Below, in pieces: positions 32,997 to 41,442 of a stretch of 64,000 nucleotides of DNA (within the stretch, counting starts at the first letter, position 1; the number at the start of each line of letters is the position of its first letter). The stretch covers positions 806,001-870,000 of the forward strand of contig NZ_CP079818.1 of the NCBI RefSeq assembly GCF_019334725.1. The letters run 5' to 3'. The notes beneath the pieces were generated by a model. It was not told where the DNA came from, ran no database searches, and saw nothing but the letters and a program-made list of their open reading frames with translations. The DNA comes from Neisseria perflava (lineage in GTDB: Bacteria > Pseudomonadota > Gammaproteobacteria > Burkholderiales > Neisseriaceae). Made by a program: the position numbers and the translations under genes.

Positions 32997-33870
32997 TTTC
33001 TCTACAAGAATCTTGAATTTTGTCAACAAGGTTATAGGGGTGATATTCAATAGTAATCTCATCAACCGTTAAACTAGAGTGTTCAGTTTTGACGTTGGTA
33101 ATTGCTTTGACACCTTTATACTTTACTCTAATATTTCCACCTCCTTTACTGCTGTAATCTACCAGTTCAGGAAGTTGCGGCATACTGGGTGAAATATTCA
33201 AAGTACCATTTTCGGGAGCAGTCAAAGTCAATTCTGTTGTGGCAGAATTGGACATTTTAGCTATGGCTTTTAATTCTTCACTTAATGACTGAGAAATAGA
33301 AGCCATGTTAGGTGTAACTATTTTGAAGATAACCTTTTCTAAGTTGCGACCTTCAATAAATTCCCAAAAGGATTTCTTATCAAATATCGGATTGATTTGC
33401 ACATTTAAATTATGAATAGCAAGTATTTCATTTAAACGTTTTTCCAAGGTTGCTGCTAATGAATTAGTACTATGAAATGCTATTGGTCGATATTCAATAG
33501 CAATAATTTGTTGCTCTGGGTCATTCCAAATAAGTACAAACGCACTTGGCCAATTTTCTTCGGAAACCGATTCAAAATTTTCTGTTTCTCTCTTCAATCG
33601 CTTACGTGTAGCAACTTTAAATACAAAAAGTTGCTCACTTTCATCTGCATGGGTACTTGGGAAAATTTGCTTAATTCTTATCTTTCTAGTCGTTTCTTCA
33701 TATAAATTCAAATCACTCTGCAGGATAAGATTATTAAAGGCTTCGATAAAAAATGCATTTTTATTTTGGATTACTTCTTCAACTGTCATATCCCCAAAAG
33801 GCAGACGTTCTTGAATGCGTTCATTCGAAATAATTTGATAGCGATATAAGTGAAAAAGACGGTTAGCCAT
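32989..33870 (-). CDS. Soluble 293-residue protein, first gene of AT-rich cassette (DUF4747/RexA-like layout)
   Basis: Not confidently recognised. It has no signal peptide or membrane segment. The N-terminus (MANRLFHLYRYQI) leads into a mixed alpha/beta region. Notable segments are PSAFVLIWNDPEQQIIAIEY near 110-130, LEKVIFKIVTPNMASISQSL near 178-198 and, late in the protein, a Gly-rich DYSSKGGGNIRVKYKGVKA. The composition is rich in Ile, Asn, Lys and Glu, unlike neighbouring genes. The overall pattern reminds me of the DUF4747 family and, in size and operon partner, of lambda RexA; neither can be confirmed here. Promoter and palindromic operator lie just upstream. Confidence 0.7.
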   Translation of the reverse strand: MANRLFHLYRYQIISNERIQERLPFGDMTVEEVIQNKNAFFIEAFNNLILQSDLNLYEETTRKIRIKQIFPSTHADESEQLFVFKVATRKRLKRETENFESVSEENWPSAFVLIWNDPEQQIIAIEYRPIAFHSTNSLAATLEKRLNEILAIHNLNVQINPIFDKKSFWEFIEGRNLEKVIFKIVTPNMASISQSLSEELKAIAKMSNSATTELTLTAPENGTLNISPSMPQLPELVDYSSKGGGNIRVKYKGVKAITNVKTEHSSLTVDEITIEYHPYNLVDKIQDSCREND

Positions 33871-33873
33871 AAT

Positions 33874-33906
33874 TGATTGAACTCAAGAATAAAACAAGTT
33901 CAATCA
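33874..33906 (-). promoter_or_regulatory. Perfect inverted repeat (operator candidate) in the cassette leader
   Basis: TGATTGAACT (33874-33883) and AGTTCAATCA (33897-33906) are perfect inverse complements separated by 13 bases. One arm overlaps the candidate -10 box, the other ends three bases before the start codon. Binding there would block transcription; alternatively the RNA hairpin would hide the start. Confidence 0.65.
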
Positions 33907-33930
33907 TAACATGATTTAATATAGAAACAA
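33903..33930 (-). promoter_or_regulatory. Candidate promoter of the two-gene cassette
   Basis: On the minus strand TTGTTT (33930-33925), a 16-bp spacer and TATGAT (33908-33903) precede the 293-residue protein gene by about 33 bases. Confidence 0.5.
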
Positions 33931-33962
33931 TGGTTACTCTAACCCGATTACAGTACCTGAAG

Positions 33963-33993
33963 CAGCCGAAATCTTGTGTCTAGGTTTCGGCTG
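33963..33993 (-). terminator. Hairpin after the cupin gene
   Basis: CAGCCGAAA and TTTCGGCTG pair around a 13-base loop, 14 bases after the cupin stop. No T-run, so it is a weak terminator. It also marks the right edge of the AT-rich patch. Confidence 0.5.
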
Positions 33994-34006
33994 TTGGATA
34001 AATGGG

Positions 34007-34492
34007 TTATTTTGTAAAGGTCTTAGTTTGGGCAGCAGCAGTTTCGGCAATCAGATCAAGGAAGACCAACGGCTTTTTGCCGATATTTTTGAGTGCGTGG
34101 GACTGGCCGGGGCGGGCGATGGTAATGTCTCCGGCGCCGACTTCGGTTTGTTTGCCTTCGCTGTCGGTAAACAGGCCTTTGCCCGATACGATGATGTAGA
34201 CGTCTTCATTGCCGGTATGTTTGTGCTGACCGATGGAAGCGCCCGGCGGCAGTGTCAGCCAGCCGATTTCTTTGAATGCGTCTTGGTCGGCGGTTTGATG
34301 GCGCGTGAAGGCAAAGCTGCCGAGCAAGGGGCCTTGGCCTCCGGCTGCGTTTTCGCGGTTCCATTCAGTTAAGTCGGCTTTTTTGTACACTTGGATGCTG
34401 CGGTCGGTGGGGGCGGTTTGTTCGGTAGCTTGAGCGCTTATGGATGTGCCGAGCAGAAGGGCAACAGATAATGCGGCAAATAGTGGTTTCAT
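34007..34492 (-). CDS. Secreted cupin-domain protein
   Basis: 161-residue protein with a cleavable signal (MKPLFAALSVALLLGTSISAQA), so probably periplasmic. The single cupin barrel has the metal-type motif GQHKHTGNEDVYIIVSGKG (two His and a Glu) and the second motif near RPGQSHALKNIGKKPL. The ATG follows GGAGAACCACC. Substrate unknown; it is possibly an oxalate- or quercetinase-like fold, but nothing decides this. Single gene between the AT-rich cassette and pepA. Confidence 0.8.
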   Translation of the reverse strand: MKPLFAALSVALLLGTSISAQATEQTAPTDRSIQVYKKADLTEWNRENAAGGQGPLLGSFAFTRHQTADQDAFKEIGWLTLPPGASIGQHKHTGNEDVYIIVSGKGLFTDSEGKQTEVGAGDITIARPGQSHALKNIGKKPLVFLDLIAETAAAQTKTFTK

Positions 34493-34547
34493 GGTGGTTC
34501 TCCGTTTGTCAGGTTGAGTCAGATAATGCGGATTCCGTTTTCAGACG

Positions 34548-34580
34548 GCCTGCGGGGTTGAAATGTGTAACCCCGCAGGC
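34548..34580 (-). terminator. Strong GC hairpin after pepA
   Basis: GCCTGCGGGGTT pairs perfectly with AACCCCGCAGGC around nine bases, 13 bases after the pepA stop. One arm overlaps a DUS. Confidence 0.75.
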
Positions 34581-34592
34581 TTTCCCCAAGAT

Positions 34593-36002
34593 TTATTTCA
34601 CATTGCGCAGATAGTTCAACAATAAAGGAACAGGGCGGCCGGTCGCGCCTTTTTCTCCGCCGGATTTCCATGCGGTACCTGCGATGTCGAGGTGTGCCCA
34701 TGGATAGTCTTCGGTAAAGTAAGACAGGAATGTTGCGGCGGTAATCGTGCCTGCACCCGGCGTACCGATGTTTGGAATGTCGGCAAAGTTGGATTTGAGT
34801 TGGTCTTTGTAGGTTTCAAAGAGCGGCAGTTGCCATGCTTTGTCGTCCACGTTGCGGGAAGCAGTCAGCAGGCTGTCGACCAAATCTTGATTGTTGCCCA
34901 TCACGCCGCTGACGTCATGACCCAGGGCGATGATGCACGCGCCGGTTAGAGTGGCGACGTCGATGACGGCTTTGGGCTTGAACTGCTCGGCGTAAGTGAG
35001 CGCGTCGCACAAAATCAGACGGCCTTCGGCATCGGTGTTCAACACTTCGATGGTCAAGCCTTTCATGCTTTTCACGACGTCGCCCGGTTTGTTGGCCGCG
35101 CCGGAAGGCATGTTTTCACAAGTGGCGACGACGGCAATCAGGTTGATCGGCAGTTGCAGTTTGACGGCGGCGCAGAAGGTGCTGATGACGGTTGCCGCGC
35201 CGCACATGTCGAACTTCATTTCGTCCATGTTCAGGCCGGGTTTGAGGGAAATGCCGCCGGTATCGAAGGTAATGCCTTTGCCGACCAATACCACAGGCGC
35301 GGCTTCTTTGTCGGCCGCACCGAAATAGCTCAGTTCGACTAAATATGGATCCTCGACACTGCCTTTGGCGACAGACCAGAACGAACCCATGTTTTCTTTG
35401 ATGTAGTCTTTTTCAATGATTTTGGCGTGTGCACCCAATTTTTCGGCTTCGGCTTTGGCAGTACGCGCGAGGAATTCAGGCGTGCATTCGTTCGGCGCGG
35501 CATTGCCCAAGTCGCGGCAGAGGCTTTGTCCGTAAACTTGCGCTTCGGCAATGCGCAGGGCTTCTTTGACGGCGGCTTCGTGTGCGCTGTGGAACACGGC
35601 TTCTGCAAATTTGGCCGGTTTGGCTTCTTTTTTGTAGCGGTCGAAACGGTAGGCGGCATTGCCGAAAGCAATCGCAAACGCTTCGGCAACGGCGGCGGCT
35701 TGCGCTTCTTCAAAGGCGTGAACGTCCACATTGACCGTTTCTTGATTTTGCGCCCATTTGGCGGCTTCGGCTGCAGCTTTGTTCAATGCGGCGCGGTCGG
35801 TTTTTTCGAGGCGGGCGATGGCAATGGCCTGCAAACCGTTGTCCGTCGGGATTTTGGTGTCGGCGAAATTTTGACCTTCTTCAAGGGAAGCGAAGAGGGC
35901 GAGGGCAGTCGGGTTGTTCAGTTGCGATGCTTCGGTGCAGACAAATAATTGCGCACCTGCCTGTTGAGCCTGCAAAGTTTCGGCTTTTGTGCTAAATTTC
36001 AC
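34593..36002 (-). CDS. pepA: Leucyl aminopeptidase (M17 family)
   Basis: Cytosolic two-metal aminopeptidase of 469 residues. The signature NTDAEGRL is at 322-329, and the metal-binding KGITFDTGG with Lys242 and Asp247 lies earlier. DMCGAATV and the carbonate-site region follow the family order. The start is GTG at 36002, about seven bases after AGGAG. Somewhat shorter at the N-terminus than E. coli PepA (503 residues). It is divergent from lptF; the E. coli pepA gene is likewise next to lptFG. Confidence 0.95.
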   Translation of the reverse strand: MKFSTKAETLQAQQAGAQLFVCTEASQLNNPTALALFASLEEGQNFADTKIPTDNGLQAIAIARLEKTDRAALNKAAAEAAKWAQNQETVNVDVHAFEEAQAAAVAEAFAIAFGNAAYRFDRYKKEAKPAKFAEAVFHSAHEAAVKEALRIAEAQVYGQSLCRDLGNAAPNECTPEFLARTAKAEAEKLGAHAKIIEKDYIKENMGSFWSVAKGSVEDPYLVELSYFGAADKEAAPVVLVGKGITFDTGGISLKPGLNMDEMKFDMCGAATVISTFCAAVKLQLPINLIAVVATCENMPSGAANKPGDVVKSMKGLTIEVLNTDAEGRLILCDALTYAEQFKPKAVIDVATLTGACIIALGHDVSGVMGNNQDLVDSLLTASRNVDDKAWQLPLFETYKDQLKSNFADIPNIGTPGAGTITAATFLSYFTEDYPWAHLDIAGTAWKSGGEKGATGRPVPLLLNYLRNVK

Positions 36003-36095
36003 GTTTATTCTCCTGATTGGAACGGTTGTCAGTTGTTCAGACGGCCTGTGACCAACCGTCCGAACAGATGAAAATCATTGTACTCCATTTGTGTC

Positions 36096-36107
36096 ATGCC
36101 GTCTGAA
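36096..36107 (+). repeat. AT-type DUS between pepA and lptF
   Basis: ATGCCGTCTGAA, the form dominant in meningococcus and gonococcus, here a minority form beside the many AGGCCGTCTGAA copies. Confidence 0.85.
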
Positions 36108-36159
36108 GCCTTATTAATAAATATAGGTTTCCCATAAACCGTATACCACGCTCAATCTT

Positions 36160-37275
36160 ATGATTTACCAAAGAAACTTTATTAAAGAACTTTCCTTTAC
36201 TGCCGTCGGCATCTTTGTCGTCCTCTTGGCGGTATTGGTGTCTACGCAGGCCATCAACCTGCTTGGCCGCGCAGCCGACGGGCGTGTCGCCATCGATGCC
36301 GTGTTGGCCTTAGTCGGCTTCTGGGTAATCGGCATGACCCCGCTTTTGCTGGTGTTGACCGCATTTATCAGTACGTTGACCGTATTGACCCGCTACTGGC
36401 GCGATAGCGAGATGTCGGTCTGGCTTTCTTGCGGATTGGCATTGAAACAATGGATACGCCCGGTCATGCAGTTTGCCGTGCCGTTTGCCATTTTGATTGC
36501 CGTCATGCAGCTTTGGGTGATGCCGTGGGCAGAGTTGCGCAGCCGCGAATATGCTGAAATTTTGAAGCAGAAGCAGGAATTGTCTTTGGTGGAAGCCGGC
36601 GAGTTCAATAACTTGGGCAAGCGCAACGGCAGGGTTTATTTTGTCGAAACCTTCGATACCGAATCCGGCATCATGAAAAACCTCTTCCTGCGCGAGCAGG
36701 ACAAAAACGGCAACGACAACATTGTTTTTGCCAAAGAGGGCAATTTTTCGTTGACCGACAACAAACGCACGCTTGAATTGCGTGACGGCTACCGTTACAG
36801 CGGTACGCCCGGCAAAGCCGATTACAACCGCGTTTCTTTCCAACACCTCAGCCTGATTATCAGCACCACGCCCAAACTCATCGACCCTGTATCACACCGC
36901 CGCACCATTCCGACTGCCCAACTGATTGGCAGCAGCAATCCCCAACACCAAGCGGAATTGATGTGGCGTATTTCCTTGACCGTCAGCGTTTTGTTGTTGT
37001 GCCTGCTTGCCGTGCCGCTTTCCTATTTCAATCCGCGCAGCGGCCATACCTACAATATCCTGATTGCCATCGGTTTATTTTTGGTTTACCAAAACGGGCT
37101 GACTTTCCTGCGCAATGCTGTGGAAGACGGCAAAATCCATTTTTGGCTCGGACTGCTGCCTATGCACATCATCATGTTTGTGATTGCCGTCGTCCTGCTG
37201 CGCGTGCGCAGTATGCCCAGCCAACCCTTCTGGCAGGCGGTTGCCAAAAGTCTGACATTGAAAGGCGGAAAATGA
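36160..37275 (+). CDS. lptF: LPS export permease LptF
   Basis: Inner-membrane half of the LptB2FG transporter that extracts lipooligosaccharide and passes it to LptC. The 371-residue protein has the YjgP/YjgQ layout. Three membrane helices come first (starting MIYQRNFIKELSFTAVGIFVVLLAVL), then a periplasmic beta-jellyroll (about 130-265), then three more helices. Its last four bases (ATGA) overlap the start of lptG. Confidence 0.95.
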   Translation: MIYQRNFIKELSFTAVGIFVVLLAVLVSTQAINLLGRAADGRVAIDAVLALVGFWVIGMTPLLLVLTAFISTLTVLTRYWRDSEMSVWLSCGLALKQWIRPVMQFAVPFAILIAVMQLWVMPWAELRSREYAEILKQKQELSLVEAGEFNNLGKRNGRVYFVETFDTESGIMKNLFLREQDKNGNDNIVFAKEGNFSLTDNKRTLELRDGYRYSGTPGKADYNRVSFQHLSLIISTTPKLIDPVSHRRTIPTAQLIGSSNPQHQAELMWRISLTVSVLLLCLLAVPLSYFNPRSGHTYNILIAIGLFLVYQNGLTFLRNAVEDGKIHFWLGLLPMHIIMFVIAVVLLRVRSMPSQPFWQAVAKSLTLKGGK

Positions 37276-38342
37276 ACCTGATTTCACGTTACATCATCCG
37301 TCAAATGGCGGTTATGGCGGTTTACGCCCTCCTTGCCTTCCTCGCTTTGTACAGCTTTTTTGAAATCATCAACGAAGTCGGCGATCTTGGAAAAGGCAGC
37401 TATAACGGCGCAAAATTGGGGCAGTATGTTTTAATGCAGATGCCTGCGCGCGCATATGAACTGATGCCGCTTGCCGTTTTGATCGGCGGCCTGATTTCCC
37501 TCAGCCAACTGGCTTCCGGCAGCGAGCTGACCGTTATCAAAGCCAGCGGCATGAGCACCAAAAAGCTGCTGTTGATTCTGTCGCAGTTCGGTTTGATTTT
37601 CGCCATTGCCACCGTTGCGCTCGGCGAATGGGTTGCCCCCGCGCTGAGCCAAAAAGCCGAAAACATCAAAGCCGCCGCCATCAACGGCAAAATCAGTACC
37701 GGCAATACCGGCCTTTGGCTGAAAGAAAAAAACAGTATTATCAACGTGCGCGAAATGTTGCCCGACCATACGCTTTTGGGCATCAAAATTTGGCAGCGCA
37801 ACGATAAAAACGAACTGACCCAAGCGGCAGAAGCCGAATCCGCCGTTTTGAATCCTGACGGCAGCTGGCAGCTGAAAAATATACGCCGCAGCATATTGGG
37901 CGAAGATAAAGTCGAGGTTTCTACTGCTGCCGAAGAAAACTGGCCGATTTCCGTCAAACGCAACCTGATGGATGTATTGCTCGTCAAGCCCGACCAAATG
38001 TCTGTCGGCGAATTGACCACTTATATCGACCATCTGGAAAAAAACAACCAAAATACCCAAGTCTATGCCATCGCATGGTGGCGCAAGCTGGTGTATCCCG
38101 TTGCCGCATGGGTGATGGCGCTTGTTGCCTTTGCCTTTACCCCGCAAACCACGCGCCACGGCAATATGGGCTTGAAACTCTTCGGCGGTATCTGCCTTGG
38201 TTTGCTGTTCCACTTTGCCGGACGGCTCTTCGGCTTTACCAGTCAGTTGTACGGCGTGCCGCCGTTTTTGGCGGGCGCATTGCCGACGGTTTTGTTTGCA
38301 CTGTTGGCGGTGTATCTGATACGTCGTCAGGAAAAAAGATAA
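37272..38342 (+). CDS. lptG: LPS export permease LptG
   Basis: Partner of LptF, 356 residues from ATG 37272. Six membrane segments flank a periplasmic domain (about 120-260). LISRYIIRQMAVMAVYALLAFL and the ELMPLAVLIGGLISLSQLASGSELTVIKASGMST stretch, containing the coupling-helix region, are typical. A longer frame upstream overlaps lptF and has no separate start signal. A DUS hairpin follows. Confidence 0.95.
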   Translation: MNLISRYIIRQMAVMAVYALLAFLALYSFFEIINEVGDLGKGSYNGAKLGQYVLMQMPARAYELMPLAVLIGGLISLSQLASGSELTVIKASGMSTKKLLLILSQFGLIFAIATVALGEWVAPALSQKAENIKAAAINGKISTGNTGLWLKEKNSIINVREMLPDHTLLGIKIWQRNDKNELTQAAEAESAVLNPDGSWQLKNIRRSILGEDKVEVSTAAEENWPISVKRNLMDVLLVKPDQMSVGELTTYIDHLEKNNQNTQVYAIAWWRKLVYPVAAWVMALVAFAFTPQTTRHGNMGLKLFGGICLGLLFHFAGRLFGFTSQLYGVPPFLAGALPTVLFALLAVYLIRRQEKR

Positions 38343-38356
38343 GGCAAAATAAACTT

Positions 38357-38391
38357 CAGGCCGTCTGAAAGGCAATCTTCAGACGGCCTGA
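38357..38391 (+). terminator. DUS inverted-repeat terminator after lptG
   Basis: CAGGCCGTCTGAAAG and CTTCAGACGGCCTG pair 15 bases after the stop. Confidence 0.7.
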
Positions 38392-38461
38392 GTATTTTGT
38401 GTGCAAAAAACAAAATGCTAAAGTAAAATAATACCTTTCCAAACCAATGCGGCTATTGAAA

Positions 38462-39682
38462 ATGTCCCAAACCATCTGCTTGAATATGATTGTCAAAAAC
38501 GAAGCGGCAATCATCGAAGAAACACTGGCCAACATCACCGACCACATCAAACTTGACTACTATGTCATCAGCGACACCGGTTCGACCGATGATACCGCCG
38601 GCGTGATCCGCCGCTTTTTCGATGCAAAGGGCATCGCAGGCGAGATTCATCATGATGGTTGGCAAAATTTTGCATACAACCGCAATCAGGCTTTGAAACA
38701 CGCAAAAGACAAAACCGATTATGTGTTGATTTTTGATGCGGACGACCGCTTTGAAGGCAAATTGGAATTGCCCGAGCTGACCGCCGACCGTTACCGCCTC
38801 CGCATGCGAAATGCCATGGGCAGCGTGGTTTATTACCGTCCGCTGTTGTTGCGCAATGACGGTACATTCTACTGGCGCGGCGTGTTGCATGAGTTTATCG
38901 AAACCGACAAACAAGATACCAGCGAAGCCACGCTTCATGGCGGCTATACGGTTCTCAGCGGCCGTTTCGGTGCGCGCAGCAATATGGCGAACAAATACCT
39001 GCTTGACGCCGTTTCTTTGGAAAAAGCGTTTTACAGCCCTGAAGATGAAGACCTGAAACCGCGTTACGCCTTTTATGCGGCACGTTCTTATTGGGATTCT
39101 GATATGCCCGAGCGTGCGAGCGAATGGTTTAAAAAACGCATCGAGTTGGGCGGTTGGATCGAGGAAGTGTCGGTTTCTTACCAACAGCTGGGCGAGTGCT
39201 ACAAATTAATGGGCAAACGCGATGAAGCCTTGGCGACTTGGTTGGCAGGCTATGATTACAACCCGCGCCGTGCCGAATGTCTCTACCTTGCGCAAACCAT
39301 GTTGCGCCAGGAAGGGAAATACCGCATTTCCCATGCGATCGGTCTGATGGCGAAACGTATCCCGTTCCCAACAGACGATATTCTTTTTGTCCAAAGCAAT
39401 GTTTATCAGTTGGACATCGATTATGAATTGTCGGTTACCGCCTATGCGGCCGGCGATTTGCGCCAAGGCTATGAATCTTGCCGCCACTTGCTCTTGCTTA
39501 ATGTACGCGAGGCATTGACCACGGTGACCATGCAAAATATGTGGCTCTACCGCGAACACGCGCAAACCGAAACGCGCGAAGTGTTGGAGCAGCTGGTGGC
39601 CGTAATGCAGCCTTATGCCGCGCAAGGCGGACGTTTGGCAGAAGTGACCGAATATTTTGCCGATATTTTGAAAAACCGTTAA
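38462..39682 (+). CDS. Family 2 glycosyltransferase with C-terminal TPR-like region
   Basis: 406 residues from ATG 38462 (a second ATG at 38447 is possible; neither has a clear ribosome site). The GT-A fold starts with ICLNMIVKNEAAIIEETLANI, has SDTGSTDDTAG as donor-binding motif and the metal-binding FDADDRFEG. The second half (about 195-400) is helical with TPR-like spacing (YYAARSYWDSDMPERASEWFKK-type repeats). This combination occurs in bacterial glycosyltransferases acting on peptides or cell-surface glycans; the acceptor is unknown. Confidence 0.82.
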   Translation: MSQTICLNMIVKNEAAIIEETLANITDHIKLDYYVISDTGSTDDTAGVIRRFFDAKGIAGEIHHDGWQNFAYNRNQALKHAKDKTDYVLIFDADDRFEGKLELPELTADRYRLRMRNAMGSVVYYRPLLLRNDGTFYWRGVLHEFIETDKQDTSEATLHGGYTVLSGRFGARSNMANKYLLDAVSLEKAFYSPEDEDLKPRYAFYAARSYWDSDMPERASEWFKKRIELGGWIEEVSVSYQQLGECYKLMGKRDEALATWLAGYDYNPRRAECLYLAQTMLRQEGKYRISHAIGLMAKRIPFPTDDILFVQSNVYQLDIDYELSVTAYAAGDLRQGYESCRHLLLLNVREALTTVTMQNMWLYREHAQTETREVLEQLVAVMQPYAAQGGRLAEVTEYFADILKNR

Positions 39683-39726
39683 TTAGCACTTTGACCCAGC
39701 CATAAGGCCGTCTGAAAGGAAATTTT

Positions 39727-40887
39727 TTGAGCAAGCGCAATCTGTTTTCCGTCGATAAATCTTTGGAGCAGCCCGAACGCGTCCTCTTGGTCGGCGTAAT
39801 GCTGACGGCGGACTATTCTGGCGCAAATGAAACGCGCGAGCGCGGCTTTCAGACGGCCTTGACCGAAGCGGCAGAATTGGTGAGCGCGGCCGGAGGCGAT
39901 TTGGTTTCTATCGAAACTTCACGCCGCGACAAACCGCATCCGGCTTTGTTTGTCGGTACGGGTAAGGCGGAAGAATTGGCGGCAGTGGTCAAGCAGCATG
40001 ATGTCGGGCTGGTCGTGTTTAACCACGAACTCACGCCGACACAAGAGCGTAATCTGGAGAAAGAGCTTCAATGCCGCGTCCTCGACAGAGTGGGTTTGAT
40101 TTTGGCGATTTTTGCCAAACGCGCCCAATCGCAGGAAGGTAAGTTGCAGGTGGAGCTGGCTCAGTTGAACCATTTGAGCGGACGGCTGGTACGCGGTTAT
40201 GGACACCTGCAAAGTCAGAAGGGCGGTATCGGCTTGAAAGGGCCGGGCGAAACCCAGTTGGAAACCGACCGCCGTTTAATCGGACAAAAAATCACGGCAT
40301 TGAAAAAACAGCTTGCCGATGTCCGCAAACAACGCGCCACGCGCCGCAAATCGCGCATGAGCGGCCGTCTGAAAACCTTTGCCATTGTCGGCTATACCAA
40401 TGCCGGAAAATCCAGCCTGTTCAACCGCCTGACCAAAGCGGACGTATTGGCGAAAGACCAATTGTTTGCCACTTTGGATACCACTGCGCGTCGGCTTTTT
40501 CTGTCGCACGAGGCGAGCGTGATTTTGACCGATACCGTCGGCTTCGTCCGCGATTTGCCGCACAAGCTGGTGTCGGCGTTTTCCGCTACTTTGGAAGAGA
40601 CGGCGATGGCGGATGTGCTACTGCACGTTGTTGATGCGTCCAATACCGATTTTGAACGGCAGATGGACGATGTCAACGAAGTCTTGGAAGAAATCGGCGC
40701 GCATGAAATTCCGCAATTGGTGGTGTACAACAAAATCGATTTGCTGCCGTCAGGTATGCGTGAAGCAGGCATTTTGCGCGACAATTCCGGGCATGCCGTC
40801 GGCGTGAATGTTTCCGTTGCAGAAAGTTTGGGCTTGGACGGTTTGCGCGAAGCAATGATTGAATTGGCCGTACAGCCAAGTGCTTGA
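39727..40887 (+). CDS. hflX: GTPase HflX
   Basis: Ribosome-associated GTPase that splits stalled or heat-damaged ribosomes. It has 386 residues from a TTG start behind GAAAGGA. The N-terminal HflX domain includes PALFVGTGKAEEL and NHELTPTQERNLE, followed by the basic coiled segment KGPGETQLETDRRL. The G domain has P-loop VGYTNAGKSSLF near 221, DTVGFVRDLPHKLV and NKID. DUS copies are embedded near 39849 and 40363. No hfq, hflK or hflC neighbour is present. Confidence 0.95.
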   Translation: MSKRNLFSVDKSLEQPERVLLVGVMLTADYSGANETRERGFQTALTEAAELVSAAGGDLVSIETSRRDKPHPALFVGTGKAEELAAVVKQHDVGLVVFNHELTPTQERNLEKELQCRVLDRVGLILAIFAKRAQSQEGKLQVELAQLNHLSGRLVRGYGHLQSQKGGIGLKGPGETQLETDRRLIGQKITALKKQLADVRKQRATRRKSRMSGRLKTFAIVGYTNAGKSSLFNRLTKADVLAKDQLFATLDTTARRLFLSHEASVILTDTVGFVRDLPHKLVSAFSATLEETAMADVLLHVVDASNTDFERQMDDVNEVLEEIGAHEIPQLVVYNKIDLLPSGMREAGILRDNSGHAVGVNVSVAESLGLDGLREAMIELAVQPSA

Positions 40888-40903
40888 TAGTATGGAATGA
40901 AAC

Positions 40904-40931
40904 AAGGCCGTCTGAATGTTCAGACGGCCTT
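40904..40931. terminator. DUS palindrome between hflX and the small membrane gene
   Basis: AAGGCCGTCTGAAT and TTCAGACGGCCTT pair almost without a loop; serves converging genes. Confidence 0.75.
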
Positions 40932-40955
40932 ACCGTAAAATTCTAAATCTGAGGA

Positions 40956-41081
40956 TTATGCCGACAGAGGGCTTTTCTTTTTGAACACGCTTTCGTAAAG
41001 CATCCAAGCGGCGAGGCTCAGGTATACGGTGCTGGACAAAATGCCGATAACGGCGAAGATAGGCATAAGGCGATCAATCAT
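40956..41081 (-). CDS. Small 41-residue membrane protein
   Basis: Not recognised. The frame ATG 41081 to TAA 40956 encodes MIDRLMPIFAVIGILSSTVY followed by a second half ending in FKKKSPLSA: one hydrophobic helix with a basic C-terminus. There is no clear ribosome site. It faces hflX across a terminator and diverges from the copper ATPase gene. Amino-acid composition and the clean helix favour a real microprotein, but this is uncertain. Confidence 0.5.
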   Translation of the reverse strand: MIDRLMPIFAVIGILSSTVYLSLAAWMLYESVFKKKSPLSA

Positions 41082-41442
41082 GGTGAGGTTTCCCAATAAG
41101 TTAGTTTTATAAGTAAATGTGTGTTTTTTTATTTCCGTCTTCGCGGAATGCCTAAAGTATGCTGCTTAAATGGATTGAGGTCAATAAAAAATGTATTGGA
41201 GTTTTTAAAAAAGTTCCATTTTTACATTAAAATAATTGGAAGTTTTTAAGGATAAACGGTATTTATATGTTACCGTTCATCATTTGATAAACGGTCAATA
41301 CTTTGTTTTCCATATTTTTTATAAAATTCGACAGTCTATTAATTCAAAAGTAAATGAAATGAGGCGGAAAAACGCTTTTTGCTAAAATGTAACACCCTGA
41401 AACGATTGTTTCAGGCCGTCTGAAAAATAAATCGAACACATT
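41082..41442. other. 361-bp AT-rich region upstream of the copper ATPase gene
   Basis: Contains the inverted repeat AACGGTA (41255-41261) / TACCGTT (41271-41277), a possible regulator site, and one DUS at about 41413. No gene seen. Confidence 0.5.

Noticed and set aside
37431..38375. 314-codon open frame on the minus strand
   Set aside because: Antisense to lptG; Gln/His-rich artefact.
41283..41297. FNR-box-like TTGATAAACGGTCAA upstream of the copper ATPase
   Set aside because: Spacing is one base too long and the second half-site is imperfect, so it does not fit TTGAT-N4-ATCAA.
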